Of a DNA stretch of 64,000 nt, positions 46,525 through 55,159 are shown in pieces. Where the stretch lies: assembly GCA_030830785.1 (NCBI GenBank), contig JAURMI010000015.1:29063-93062 (forward strand). The letters are read 5' to 3'. Position 1 is the first letter of the stretch. Each line of letters starts with the position of its first letter. This DNA comes from Crocinitomicaceae bacterium (GTDB taxonomy: Bacteria; Bacteroidota; Bacteroidia; Flavobacteriales_D; Crocinitomicaceae). The notes beneath the pieces are model-generated. The model made no database searches, was not told where the DNA came from, and saw only the letters and a list, made by a program, of their open reading frames with translations. Both the position numbers and the translations under genes were made by a program.

Positions 46525-46938
46525 TTAGTTGATTGTCGGAGAATCTGAAGGGGTCAATACACTTCCCTTTATGGTCAAAACAATTGGATCGCCTACATTA
46601 GAAAAAACAGTAACTGTTTTGGTAAAGGATCCTACGCGCTTGGTATCGTAATGTACTTTAATTACTCCTTTTTTCCCTTTGCGAATTGGTGTTTCTGGTC
46701 TTTCTGCTGCAGTACAACCACAACTTGGCTGAACATTAGTAATCACTGCAGGTTTTTTTGAGGTATTTTTAAATTCAAAAACAAATAGATCCTCAGAACC
46801 ATAAGGGATATTTTGACGCTCTATTTCAAGCACTACAAAACGCAATGCTGGCTGTGTTGCTTTCTTAGAATTTTCTGATGATTGTGCAAAGAGAACTTGG
46901 CCAACTAAAATGAAAAAGGATAGATAGATACTTCTCAT
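46525..46938 (-). CDS. DUF1573-domain secreted protein
   Basis: A 137-residue exported protein. Residues 1-18 form a signal peptide (LVGQVLFAQ). The rest is the DUF1573 Ig-like fold common in Bacteroidota: FVFEFKNTSKKPAVITNVQPSCGCTAAERPETPIRKG, then GVIKVHYDTKRVGSFTKTVTVFSN. The CGC motif is characteristic of the family. Its function is unknown; the fold resembles MSP/ASH domains that bind proteins. It faces the pyrE gene across the longest gap in the window and is probably not in an operon with valS, though it lies upstream of it on the same strand. Confidence 0.88.
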   Translation of the reverse strand: MRSIYLSFFILVGQVLFAQSSENSKKATQPALRFVVLEIERQNIPYGSEDLFVFEFKNTSKKPAVITNVQPSCGCTAAERPETPIRKGKKGVIKVHYDTKRVGSFTKTVTVFSNVGDPIVLTIKGSVLTPSDSPTIN

Positions 46939-47288
46939 ATCGATGATATATGTTTAAAGAATTCAATTAACTTGTACAATAATAAAAATATTGAATCAGC
47001 TGTGAGTAAAATTAACACAATTTTAGCAAGTTATCCTTCAATAGTAGAATCATTCTCCTATTACCTTTGACAATACTGACCAAGTCTATTTTGCCAGTTG
47101 GTCTTTGTTAACCAATAGACAGCCTCAATTCCTTCTTTCAATGGCCGATGAATAGATGAGGATTCTCATGAATTAATATCAAATCAAATTATTTTCTTGC
47201 CTTAGCAGTGCTCCGCGATGCTAAAGAAATAGAATGTTTGGAAAAAATGATATCATTCGATTCGAGGAAAACTTTGTAATTTTGCGCC
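46939..47288. other. 350-base intergenic region with interlocked inverted repeats
   Basis: The only gap above 300 bases. It is AT-rich and has no plausible ORF, tRNA or known RNA motif that I can see. It must contain the upstream sequences of the DUF1573 gene (minus) and of pyrE (plus). Two interlocked repeats are present: GACCAA (47078-47083) with TTGGTC (47098-47103), and GTCTATT (47084-47090) with AATAGAC (47114-47120). Smaller inverted repeats are ATGAG/CTCAT (47156-47169) and TTAGCA/TGCTAA near 47203-47225. A TAATTTTG box adjoins pyrE. I cannot name a function for the repeats. Confidence 0.5.
47277..47284 (+). promoter_or_regulatory. probable -7 promoter box TAATTTTG before pyrE
   Basis: An exact TANNTTTG match 4 bases before the pyrE ATG. 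No TTG lies at a normal -33 distance. If used, the pyrE message would have almost no leader, and the interlocked repeats upstream would not be part of it. Confidence 0.38.
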
Positions 47289-47930
47289 ATGAAAGTTAAC
47301 AAAGACTTAAGTTATAAGGTGGCAGAATTACTTCTCAAAACTAAAGCAGTGCGTTTACAACCAGACAAACCATTCACTTGGGCGTCTGGATGGAAATCAC
47401 CTATTTATTGTGACAACCGCATCACTTTAAGCTTTCCTGAAGTCAGAACACACATTCGTCAGGGTTATGCACAGACAATTTTAGAAAATTTCGGAAAGCC
47501 AGATGTAATTGCAGGCGTTGCTACCGGAGGAATTGCTCAAGGTGCTTTGGTCGCTCAAGAATTAGGATTACCCTTTATCTATGTGAGAAGCGCACCTAAA
47601 GGTCACGGAATGGAAAATTTAATCGAAGGTGCCTATCAAGAAGGGCAACGTGTTGTCGTTATAGAAGACCTAATTTCTACTGGTGGAAGCAGCTTAAAAG
47701 CAATTACCGCCCTTCGGTCTGGAGGTCTAGATGTAAAAGGATTGGTCGCAACTTTTACTTATGGTTTCTCTCAGGCTGAACAACAATTTGCTGAATCAAA
47801 ATGTCCATATATTTGTCTGACAGACTATAGCTTGTTAATTGATGTAGCTATCAAAACACAGTATGTCAATGAGTCAGATCAAGCCACGTTGGCTGAATGG
47901 CGAAATAATCCAAATACTTGGATGCAATAA
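47289..47930 (+). CDS. pyrE: orotate phosphoribosyltransferase
   Basis: Makes orotidine monophosphate from orotate and PRPP, the fifth step of UMP synthesis. The PRPP loop is VVVIEDLISTGGSSLKAITAL, preceded by GVATGGIAQGALVAQEL and YVRSAPKGHGMENLIEG with the catalytic Lys region. ASGWKSPIYCDNRITLSFPE is the orotate-binding N-terminal mark. Length 213 residues. It is separate from pyrR/pyrB at 19741-21211. The SRPBCC-like gene begins close to its end, a pairing common in Bacteroidota. Confidence 0.95.
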   Translation: MKVNKDLSYKVAELLLKTKAVRLQPDKPFTWASGWKSPIYCDNRITLSFPEVRTHIRQGYAQTILENFGKPDVIAGVATGGIAQGALVAQELGLPFIYVRSAPKGHGMENLIEGAYQEGQRVVVIEDLISTGGSSLKAITALRSGGLDVKGLVATFTYGFSQAEQQFAESKCPYICLTDYSLLIDVAIKTQYVNESDQATLAEWRNNPNTWMQ

Positions 47931-47944
47931 TTGAACTGCCGAAA

Positions 47945-48343
47945 TTGACAACACTCAAAAGCCAAGTTTTTCAATCCGATGTGCCCATGGAACGCATCGT
48001 TGGATTCTTGTCTGAAAACGAAAATTTCCGCGTTCTTCTTCCAAGTAATCAAATTTCAGATTTTAAATGTTCAAAGGATCAATTTTCATTCAAATTTGCT
48101 GGTCAAATTGAATTGGCCCTGGAAAAGATAGAAGTTACAACTGAGTCTTTACACTTCAAAGGCTTACCGAGCAACCCCATAGACTTTGAATTGTTTGTCT
48201 ATTTACAACAAAAGAAAAATCACACCACAGGGTTTATTCTAGTGAATGCTCAATTAAACCCCATGATGAAAATGTTGATACAAAATCCTCTCCAAAAATT
48301 ATTATCTCAAATCGCGGAGAATTTAGCCTTACAATTAAATTAA
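47945..48343 (+). CDS. SRPBCC (START/polyketide-cyclase-like) family protein
   Basis: A small helix-grip protein of the START-like superfamily, which binds hydrophobic ligands in a deep pocket; the ligand is unknown. Residues MTTLKSQVFQSDVPMERIVGFLSENENFRVLLP form the first strand and helix, and FELFVYLQQKKNHTTGFILVNAQLNPMMKMLIQNPLQKLLSQIAENL the last strand and long C-terminal helix. The track starts at a TTG (47918); I prefer the TTG at 47945, which gives the family-like MTTLKS start and 132 residues, though both start codons are weak. It follows pyrE closely and converges on birA, with a 4-base overlap. Confidence 0.75.
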   Translation: MTTLKSQVFQSDVPMERIVGFLSENENFRVLLPSNQISDFKCSKDQFSFKFAGQIELALEKIEVTTESLHFKGLPSNPIDFELFVYLQQKKNHTTGFILVNAQLNPMMKMLIQNPLQKLLSQIAENLALQLN

Positions 48344-49071
48344 GGCAAACAGAATTTTATTTGCTGATTGTCAAATTCACTAATTTGACCCTTGTGTTCA
48401 ATACGTAGTTTACCAAAGTCAGAAATGCCAACAATAAGGCCATTAAATTCAGTTCCATTTGGCAACTGAAAGAGATGATATTCACCGCGCAGCCATAACT
48501 CAGATTCAAATAAATTTTTAAGTTTATCGAATTGACCATTCAAGAGCGCTTGTTGCCCATTTAGTAAATCGAGGTATTCACCAAGTATAGATAAGGGTAA
48601 GAATTTTTTATTGGTTTGTTCAAAAATAGAAGTTGTATTTGGGAGTTTTGGTGCAGCGTTTACATTTATTCCACAACCCAATATCGACCATTCAATATGC
48701 TGCTCTCTTAGTTGTTGTTCTATGAGTAGCCCTCCAATTTTTTTTCCATTTATATAAAGATCATTAGGCCATTTGATTTGAATTTCTATGCCAAATCGAC
48801 GTAAGCATTGCTGCCACATTAATGCACTAAACCATGCCAATCGTATTTGCTCATCTATGCTATATTGTGGTTTAAAAGCAAGACTAAATAAAAGATTTGA
48901 TTTACTGACAGACTGCCATAAATTGCCTCGCTGTCCCTTGCCTTTGCTTTGATAATCTGCCATAATTACCGAACCATCTTTGCATCTGCCTTGTTCTATA
49001 AGATTGGCAACATAATTGTTGGTAGAGTCAGTAGACACTAAATGTATAAGTTCAGATCCGAATTTGGTCAT
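48340..49071 (-). CDS. birA: biotin--[acetyl-CoA-carboxylase] ligase, monofunctional
   Basis: Attaches biotin to the carrier protein of acetyl-CoA carboxylase. The active-site motif is ADYQSKGKGQRGNLWQS (family GRGRxGRxW loop), followed by IKWPNDLYINGKKIGGLLIEQQL and LGCGINVN. At 243 residues it lacks the N-terminal DNA-binding domain of E. coli BirA, so it is a ligase only and not a repressor. It converges with the SRPBCC gene and is divergent from rsfS, 56 bases away. Confidence 0.93.
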   Translation of the reverse strand: MTKFGSELIHLVSTDSTNNYVANLIEQGRCKDGSVIMADYQSKGKGQRGNLWQSVSKSNLLFSLAFKPQYSIDEQIRLAWFSALMWQQCLRRFGIEIQIKWPNDLYINGKKIGGLLIEQQLREQHIEWSILGCGINVNAAPKLPNTTSIFEQTNKKFLPLSILGEYLDLLNGQQALLNGQFDKLKNLFESELWLRGEYHLFQLPNGTEFNGLIVGISDFGKLRIEHKGQISEFDNQQIKFCLP

Positions 49072-49103
49072 CTAGAAATTCAAGAGGATTCAAATTTATC
49101 AGT

Positions 49104-49111
49104 TAGTTTTG
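49104..49111 (+). promoter_or_regulatory. probable -7 promoter box TAGTTTTG before rsfS
   Basis: An exact TANNTTTG match 16 bases before the ATG of rsfS, in the divergent birA/rsfS spacer. I see no -33 TTG at the right distance. It would drive the rsfS-ftsH-cdsA-psd unit. Confidence 0.42.
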
Positions 49112-49127
49112 TAATTGAAACAACTAA

Positions 49128-49502
49128 ATGGCAAAAAAGAAAAATTTAGACGCTACACAAATACTTGTTGAAGCAATAGTTGAGGGGATGCAAAATAATA
49201 AAGCATTGGATGTATCAATATTAGATTTACGGCAATTAGATAGTGCGGTATGTGATTTTTTTGTTATTTGTAGCGGTGAATCTAGTACGCAGGTAGACGG
49301 AATTGCAAATGCGATTCAAAGAAATACACGCAAGGTGCTTAAAGAAAAACCGTGGCATATTGAAGGCAAATCAAATTCTGAATGGGTTTTGCTAGATTAC
49401 ATCGATGTTGTTTGCCATATTTTTTACAAGGATGCACGCTCCTTTTACGACATCGAAGACCTTTGGGCCGATGCCATTAGAACAGATCTACCGAACCATT
49501 AA
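49128..49502 (+). CDS. rsfS: ribosome silencing factor RsfS
   Basis: A 124-residue protein of the RsfS/Iojap family that binds L14 on the large subunit and blocks subunit joining when nutrients are scarce. LDVSILDLRQLDSAVCDFFVICSGESSTQVDGIANAI is the family core, and KPWHIEGKSNSEWVLLDYIDVVCHIFYKDARSFYDIEDLW the C-terminal half with the WxxxDYxDVVxHxF motif. It is first of a likely operon with ftsH (12-base gap), cdsA and psd. Confidence 0.95.
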   Translation: MAKKKNLDATQILVEAIVEGMQNNKALDVSILDLRQLDSAVCDFFVICSGESSTQVDGIANAIQRNTRKVLKEKPWHIEGKSNSEWVLLDYIDVVCHIFYKDARSFYDIEDLWADAIRTDLPNH

Positions 49503-49514
49503 TCTCCACCCAAA

Positions 49515-51539
49515 ATGTCAAACGAAAAAAGAAAAAACCCCCTTTCAGTATATTGGATCTATGTAGCTTTCGTGGTTATTTTAGTCAGTACTCACCTCTA
49601 TGTAAATGGTGAGGCAACTTCAGTAATTAAATACAAAGAAACCCTGCTCGAATTAGTAGATGCAAAAGGTGTCAAGAATGTTAAAATTATTAATCAAACA
49701 ACTGCCCGTTTTCAATTAAAGGATAATGCTAAACCTCTTATTGATAGCCTAAATAATCTTGACTTTCCAAAGATTCGCAAACTAATTAAAAATGAGAAAT
49801 CCCAATTTAGTAAAATAGTTTTTGAACTTGAAAATATTGGAAATCACGCCAATTTTGAGAAAGACTTAGATGAACACGGTTATCACGACTACGAAAATAT
49901 CATTGAGACCAATTGGATTGCACAAATTTTAGGTTATTTGTTGCCTTTTGGTATTATCGTACTCATTTGGATGTTTGTTATGCGTCGGATGTCAGGTGGA
50001 AGCGGTTCTGGCGGCGGCGGCGGTCAAATTTTCAATATAGGTAAATCTAGAGCCCAGGTCTATGATAAGGGAAAAAGCACCAATGTTACATTCAAAGATG
50101 TAGCAGGACTTGAAGGTGCAAAAGAAGAGATTGTTGAAATTGTGGAATTTTTAAAAAACCCAAAAAAATATACAGAATTGGGTGCTAAAATTCCAAAAGG
50201 TGCTCTTTTAGTTGGCCCTCCTGGAACAGGAAAAACTTTATTGGCAAAAGCGGTTGCTGGAGAAGCTAAAGTGCCATTTTTCTCTTTGTCTGGCTCTGAT
50301 TTTGTAGAAATGTTTGTGGGTGTGGGTGCATCAAGAGTTCGAGATCTATTCCGACAAGCCAAAGAAAAGGCTCCCGCAATTATTTTTATCGATGAAATTG
50401 ATGCTATTGGTCGTGCTAGAGGTAGAAACAATGGATTTAATACTAACGATGAGCGCGAGAACACACTCAATCAATTACTTACCGAAATGGACGGATTTGG
50501 CACTAATTCAGGAGTAATTATATTGGCGGCAACCAACCGCTCCGATGTTTTGGACAACGCACTAATGAGAGCAGGACGTTTTGACCGTCAGATTTATGTA
50601 GATATGCCTGACCTCAATGAACGAACTGAAATTTTTGGAGTACACTTAAAGCCTCTAAAGCTATCTAGTGAAATAGACGTTTCATTTCTAGCCAAGCAAA
50701 CACCAGGTTTTTCTGGTGCTGATATTGCTAATTTATGCAATGAAGCTGCTCTTATTGCCGCAAGGCACAATAAAACCCATGTAGAAAAACAAGATTTTCT
50801 AGATGCAGTAGATCGAATTGTAGGAGGTTTAGAAAAGAAGAATAAAATAATTACACCAGAAGAAAAGAAAACCATTGCTTTTCATGAAGCTGGCCATGCT
50901 GCTGTTTCGTGGCTATTACAATATGCAAATCCTTTGGTAAAAGTAACTATAGTACCAAGAGGACAGTCTTTAGGGGCTGCTTGGTATTTGCCGGAAGAAC
51001 GCAGTATTACAACAACAGAGCAACTGCTCGATGACATGTGCTCTGCCTTGGGTGGGCGCGCTGCAGAACAACTCACCTTTAATAAAATTTCAACTGGGGC
51101 TCTTTCAGATCTTGAGCGCGTTACTAAGCAAGCTTATGCCATGACCTCCATATACGGTCTCAATGAACGCGTCGGTAACATCTCTTATTTTGATTCTCAA
51201 GGACGAGATGTATTTACCAAACCCTACTCTGAAGATACAGCCAAAGTAATTGACCAAGAGGTAAGTAAACTAATTGAAACACAGTATCAACGAGCCTTAA
51301 AGCTCCTCAGCGAAAATCGAGATAAACTCGATCAACTCGCCGAAAGATTACTGAGCTCTGAAGTAATTTTCAAGGAGGATCTCGAATCTATTTTTGGAAA
51401 ACGACCCTGGGATCCTGTAGAAGTTTTACTCGAACAACCCACAGAGGTGTCGGATTCAAATAATGAAGAGAAGCAAGAATCATCTTCAGAGAATGACACA
51501 ACTTTGAGTGAAGAATCGCAATCCACACCTAGCGAATGA
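49515..51539 (+). CDS. ftsH: ATP-dependent zinc metalloprotease FtsH
   Basis: An inner-membrane AAA protease that degrades misfolded membrane proteins and selected cytoplasmic proteins. Two transmembrane helices (residues about 12-28 and 130-155) bracket a periplasmic part. The AAA domain has [20 protein letters not shown] (Walker A), [11 protein letters not shown] (Walker B), the second region of homology [21 protein letters not shown] and the pore loop [17 protein letters not shown]. The protease part has HEAGHAA (zinc) and the later Asp ligand region. A Gly/Ser-rich linker follows the second helix, and an acidic Ser/Glu-rich tail ends the 674 residues. cdsA overlaps its stop by 4 bases. 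Confidence 0.97.
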   Translation: MSNEKRKNPLSVYWIYVAFVVILVSTHLYVNGEATSVIKYKETLLELVDAKGVKNVKIINQTTARFQLKDNAKPLIDSLNNLDFPKIRKLIKNEKSQFSKIVFELENIGNHANFEKDLDEHGYHDYENIIETNWIAQILGYLLPFGIIVLIWMFVMRRMSGGSGSGGGGGQIFNIGKSRAQVYDKGKSTNVTFKDVAGLEGAKEEIVEIVEFLKNPKKYTELGAKIPKGALLVGPPGTGKTLLAKAVAGEAKVPFFSLSGSDFVEMFVGVGASRVRDLFRQAKEKAPAIIFIDEIDAIGRARGRNNGFNTNDERENTLNQLLTEMDGFGTNSGVIILAATNRSDVLDNALMRAGRFDRQIYVDMPDLNERTEIFGVHLKPLKLSSEIDVSFLAKQTPGFSGADIANLCNEAALIAARHNKTHVEKQDFLDAVDRIVGGLEKKNKIITPEEKKTIAFHEAGHAAVSWLLQYANPLVKVTIVPRGQSLGAAWYLPEERSITTTEQLLDDMCSALGGRAAEQLTFNKISTGALSDLERVTKQAYAMTSIYGLNERVGNISYFDSQGRDVFTKPYSEDTAKVIDQEVSKLIETQYQRALKLLSENRDKLDQLAERLLSSEVIFKEDLESIFGKRPWDPVEVLLEQPTEVSDSNNEEKQESSSENDTTLSEESQSTPSE

Positions 51540-52378
51540 TAGGTAATCTAGGGCAACGCATGATAACGGGTACTGTTTTTGGTGCCTTAGTAATTTCTAC
51601 TGTATTATGGAATCCTTACGCTTTTGCCATACTTTTCTCTTTCTTTATGATTGTTGGTCTATGGGAATTTTATAATTTTTTTAAAAATCACCCAATAGTT
51701 AAAGTATCACATGAAATTGGCATCTTCATTGGAATTTTCATTTACGTTTTGTTGGTGGGCATCAGCTTCAATTGGTTTCCAGTAATTTCAATTGCCTTGA
51801 TTTTTCCTCTTTTTTTTACCCTAATTCTAAATGAACTTTGGGCAAAACATGAACATCCTTTGCTCAATATTGCTGTATTAGTTTTTGGTATAATCTACGT
51901 TGTTGGGCCTTTTTATTTGAGTATTGATCTTCATCTGCGCGATATGGTTTGGCAATCCATGAACGAAACCAAACTCCCAAAGGTACTTGGTATGTTTTTG
52001 CTAATTTGGACCAATGACATTTTCGCTTATTTTACTGGAAGGATGTTTGGAAAAAGAAAATTATTTGAACGTATTTCTCCGAAAAAAACTTGGGAAGGAA
52101 CCATTGGAGGAATTTTCTTCACCTTAATTTTAGGGTTTATTTTTGGGGCTTTTATTAACAGGGGTGAGGAATTATTTTGGATAGTCTCTGCCATCATTGT
52201 AGCTCCTGGCGCTATACTCGGAGACTTATTGGAATCCTTATTCAAACGAAGTTTACAAATAAAGGATAGTGGTAAGATCCTTCCGGGACACGGTGGTGTG
52301 CTGGATCGCTTTGACGCGGCGCTTTTTTCTATCCCATTTTTTTATTGTTGGTCTATTTTTTATCTTCTTTGGAAATGA
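51536..52378 (+). CDS. cdsA: phosphatidate cytidylyltransferase
   Basis: Makes CDP-diacylglycerol, the precursor of all phospholipids, at the inner membrane. The 280-residue protein has about eight hydrophobic helices and the family signature near the C-terminus: GDLLESLFKRSLQIKDSGKILPGHGGVLDRFDAALFSIP. The LFERISPKKTWEGTIGG segment is also diagnostic. It overlaps both ftsH (ATGA) and psd (ATGA) by 4 bases, which indicates one translationally coupled unit. Confidence 0.95.
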   Translation: MIGNLGQRMITGTVFGALVISTVLWNPYAFAILFSFFMIVGLWEFYNFFKNHPIVKVSHEIGIFIGIFIYVLLVGISFNWFPVISIALIFPLFFTLILNELWAKHEHPLLNIAVLVFGIIYVVGPFYLSIDLHLRDMVWQSMNETKLPKVLGMFLLIWTNDIFAYFTGRMFGKRKLFERISPKKTWEGTIGGIFFTLILGFIFGAFINRGEELFWIVSAIIVAPGAILGDLLESLFKRSLQIKDSGKILPGHGGVLDRFDAALFSIPFFYCWSIFYLLWK

Positions 52379-53040
52379 TGACTTTTCACCGTGAAGGACG
52401 CTCAATAATGTTGTTAAGCACTTTGATATTCTTAGTGTTAAGCTATTTAAATTACACGTTACTGTCACCTGCATATTGGGCATTCTTTTTGATTTTAGAA
52501 TTTGGATTTATTGTATTGCTTTACCTCATCTTTCAATTTTTTAGAATTCCTAAACGCAAATGCCTTGGCTCAGCCTTTGATGTAATGTGCCCTGCAGATG
52601 GTAAAGTTGTTGTCATTGAAGAGGTGGAGGAAACAGAATATTTTAAAGATAAACGCATTCAACTTTCAATTTTTATGTCGCCTTTGAATGTTCATGCAAA
52701 TTACTTTCCTATTAGCGGACGAGTCTGTTACAGCAAATACCACCCAGGATTATTTTTGGTAGCATGGCATCCCAAAAGCAGTACTGACAATGAACGAAGT
52801 ACCTTTGTGGTTGAAGATGATCATGGAACAAAAATTTTATTTAGACAAATTGCCGGTGCTTTAGCAAGACGTATTTGTTATTATGCACAAACAGGTGATA
52901 AGGTAACCCAAGGGGAAGAATTTGGTTTTATAAAATTTGGGTCTCGGGTCGATATATTCTTGCCATTAGGCACGAAAATTGATGTAAAACTAGAAGATAA
53001 AGTCAAAGCAAAGCTCACCAAACTTGCTACTTTAAATTAA
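52375..53040 (+). CDS. psd: phosphatidylserine decarboxylase proenzyme
   Basis: Converts phosphatidylserine to phosphatidylethanolamine. It is a self-cleaving pyruvoyl enzyme: the cut is expected between Gly and Ser in IKFGSRVDIFLPLGTKI near the C-terminus, where the new Ser makes the pyruvoyl group. CPADGKVVVIEEVEETE, IFMSPLNVHANYFPISG and RQIAGALARRICYYAQ follow the short bacterial Psd type. Two hydrophobic helices lie near the N-terminus. The ATG at 52375 replaces the track TTG (52345) and gives 221 residues with a 4-base overlap with cdsA. Confidence 0.93.
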   Translation: MMTFHREGRSIMLLSTLIFLVLSYLNYTLLSPAYWAFFLILEFGFIVLLYLIFQFFRIPKRKCLGSAFDVMCPADGKVVVIEEVEETEYFKDKRIQLSIFMSPLNVHANYFPISGRVCYSKYHPGLFLVAWHPKSSTDNERSTFVVEDDHGTKILFRQIAGALARRICYYAQTGDKVTQGEEFGFIKFGSRVDIFLPLGTKIDVKLEDKVKAKLTKLATLN

Positions 53041-53066
53041 TTTGTATCTTTATAAAAAAAATCAAA

Positions 53067-53288
53067 ATGAAAAAAGTATTTGTAGCTATTGCCCTAACCA
53101 CATTTGTAGGCTCAATGGCAAGTACTGCAATTGCAGCAGTAAACGGCACACACATCGTTATAAAAGATAACGACAAAGGCAAAAAGAAAAAGAAAAAGAA
53201 AAGCTGTTGCTCAGCAAATGGCGAACAAAAATCTTGTTCTTCTTCTTCAAATAGCACTCAAAAATCTTGTTCTGGTGGTCATCACTAA
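53067..53288 (+). CDS. small secreted Lys/Cys/Ser/His-rich peptide, unknown function
   Basis: I do not recognise this 73-residue protein. Residues 1-23 form a good signal peptide (ending near STAIAA), so it is exported. The mature part is about 50 residues: a short polar stretch, then KGKKKKKKKSCCSANGEQ, then two copies of a QKSCS unit, ending in GGHH. Five cysteines and a terminal pair of His suggest metal or thiol chemistry, while the Lys run would bind nucleic acid, acidic sugar or membrane; none of these can be shown. A strong terminator follows at 53308. The gene is 26 bases after psd and may be a separate unit, with TATCTTTA (one mismatch from the -7 box) before its ATG. Confidence 0.75.
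   Translation: MKKVFVAIALTTFVGSMASTAIAAVNGTHIVIKDNDKGKKKKKKKSCCSANGEQKSCSSSSNSTQKSCSGGHH
53226..53273 (+). repeat. 15-base direct repeat inside the small peptide gene
   Basis: CAAAAATCTTGTTCT occurs at 53226-53240 and again at 53259-53273, in the same frame, encoding QKSCS twice. The exact nucleotide identity suggests a recent short duplication or slippage. Confidence 0.85.
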
Positions 53289-53307
53289 AATGATTTTTGA
53301 ACAAATT

Positions 53308-53338
53308 AAAAAAGCCGGTTTAAACCGGCTTTTTTTTT
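53308..53338. terminator. intrinsic terminator, symmetric and probably bidirectional
   Basis: AAAAAAGCCGGT and ACCGGCTTTTTT form a near-perfect palindrome with a TTAA loop and T/A tracts on both sides. It lies 20 bases after the small peptide gene and 19 bases from the end of the minus-strand acyl-CoA ligase. Confidence 0.92.
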
Positions 53339-53356
53339 GACTGTGAATATTTAAAA

Positions 53357-55123
53357 TTAAGAAGCATAAAGCTCGCTGTACTCTTGATGGTATTTTTCAA
53401 GGATACGCTTTCTTTTAAGTTTTAAAGTGGGTGTTAACTCTCCCCCATCAATGCTAAATTCATTGGCCAACAATTTTATTTTTTTTAGTTGCTCCCATGA
53501 TCCGTATTCTTTATTTATATCTGTAATTTCTTTCTCAATACGCGCCTGTATTTTCTCATTTTGTATCAATTGTTGATTATTTAACCCTTCTGTAGAAATT
53601 TGATGGCGCTTTGCCCAATCGCGTACAAAGTCAAAATTGGCAACAATAAATGCAGAAGGAAACTTTTGGCCTTCCCCAATTACCATAGCCTGCTCTATAA
53701 AACGCGATTGTTTGAGTCGGTTCTCCATGGCTTGAGGTACGATATATTTTCCGCCCGAGGTTTTAAATATTTCTTTTTTACGATCTGTGATTTTAAGAAA
53801 TTTACCTTCTTGAAAAGTGCCAATATCACCAGTGCAAAACCAACCTTCTTCATTAAAAACCTCCTTAGTGGCTTGTTCATTATTGTAATAACCAGCCATT
53901 ACATTGGGGCCTTTTACTAAAATTTCTCCATCCGAGGCAATTTTAACCTGTACGTTTTCAACAAGCGGACCTACACTTCCTATTCTAATCCCAGTATTAA
54001 AATTATTAACAGAAATTACAGGTGATGTCTCTGTAAGGCCATATCCTTCCAATATTGGAATGTCAGCTGCCAGAAATATACGTGCCAATCTTGATTGGAG
54101 CGCAGCCGAACCTGAAGCAATGGCCTTGACATTTCCGCCCAATGCCTCTTGCCATTTTGAGAAAATGAGTTTTCGAGCAACAAATAGTTTGCATTTGTAA
54201 AAAATCGACTTTCCAACAACATCATAATCTTCTGCAACACCAACTGCCCAAAAGAATAAAGCACGCTTAATCCCTGAAAGCTCTTCGCCTTTTGCCATTA
54301 TTTTATCAAAAACCTTTTCAATTAGTCGAGGCACTGCCGAAAATACATCAGGTTTTACTTCGCGAATGTTATCTCCGATGGTGTCCATAGATTCAGCGAA
54401 GTGAATAGAACAGCCTATATACATATAGAGGTAATGTAACATGCGCTCATAGATATGACAAACCGGTAAAAAGCTTAACACTTTTGAATCTTTATCTGCA
54501 GGGATAGGATCAATGCAAGCATACACATTTGAAATGATATTGGCATGAGTTAACATCACACCCTTCGGATTTCCCGTGGTTCCTGAAGTATAAATGATAG
54601 TAACCAAATCAGCACTCTGGACAGCGCGCATGCGTTGTTCGACTTCTTCAATTTGTATTTGCCCTTTATGATCTTCAATTGCTGACCAATGGGTGCAATT
54701 GTCTAATTTATCAAAAGAAAATAAATGTTTTAAACTCGGCACCTCTGCTCTAACTTCATTGATTTTGTCAACTAATTCTTGATTTGATACAACACATATT
54801 TCAACTTGGGCATCATTGAGAATAAAGCGATAATCAGAAGAAGAAATATTTGGATAAAGCGGAACTAAAATAGCTCCAACTTGTTGCACGGCAATATCGA
54901 GAATATTCCATTCAACCCTATTAGAACTCGCTACTGCAATGCGGTCACCGGCTTTAACACCCATAGAAATGAGACCTCGTGAAACATCCATTGCAGCCCC
55001 CAAAAAATTGGCTGTCGACAAGGGGACCCAAATTCCTTTAGTTTTTGTCACAAACATATTTGGATTTGGGTAATTTTTCAGTTGATGTCTTGGCACATCA
55101 AAAAGACGATTTAATTGAGTCAT
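53357..55123 (-). CDS. long-chain acyl-CoA ligase (AMP-binding enzyme)
   Basis: Activates fatty acids to acyl-CoA through an acyl-adenylate. The AMP loop is TIIYTSGTTGNPKGVMLTHANI (residues about 175-195), with GYGLTETSPVISVNN and WFCTGDIGTFQEGKFLKITDRKKEIFKTSGGKYI as the later motifs. The 588-residue size and the FAVPRLIEKVFDKI-like region (VFSAVPRLIEKVFDKI) resemble the bacterial long-chain (FadD15-type) group common in Bacteroidota. Membrane association is likely but not shown. It is followed by a terminator and has 36 bases to the SLC13 gene upstream on the same strand, so the two may be co-transcribed. Confidence 0.94.
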   Translation of the reverse strand: MTQLNRLFDVPRHQLKNYPNPNMFVTKTKGIWVPLSTANFLGAAMDVSRGLISMGVKAGDRIAVASSNRVEWNILDIAVQQVGAILVPLYPNISSSDYRFILNDAQVEICVVSNQELVDKINEVRAEVPSLKHLFSFDKLDNCTHWSAIEDHKGQIQIEEVEQRMRAVQSADLVTIIYTSGTTGNPKGVMLTHANIISNVYACIDPIPADKDSKVLSFLPVCHIYERMLHYLYMYIGCSIHFAESMDTIGDNIREVKPDVFSAVPRLIEKVFDKIMAKGEELSGIKRALFFWAVGVAEDYDVVGKSIFYKCKLFVARKLIFSKWQEALGGNVKAIASGSAALQSRLARIFLAADIPILEGYGLTETSPVISVNNFNTGIRIGSVGPLVENVQVKIASDGEILVKGPNVMAGYYNNEQATKEVFNEEGWFCTGDIGTFQEGKFLKITDRKKEIFKTSGGKYIVPQAMENRLKQSRFIEQAMVIGEGQKFPSAFIVANFDFVRDWAKRHQISTEGLNNQQLIQNEKIQARIEKEITDINKEYGSWEQLKKIKLLANEFSIDGGELTPTLKLKRKRILEKYHQEYSELYAS

Positions 55124-55159
55124 AGCGTTAGATTAGCTATGAAATATACCAATTTTATT

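Noticed and set aside
47078-47120. PyrR-type attenuator or riboswitch before pyrE
   Set aside because: Repeats are AT-rich, lack a T-tract terminator and lie about 170 bases upstream of a promoter-like box, so I list them only as repeats.
50060-50470. 136-residue minus-strand ORF opposite ftsH
   Set aside because: Complement of the AAA domain codons; no independent support.
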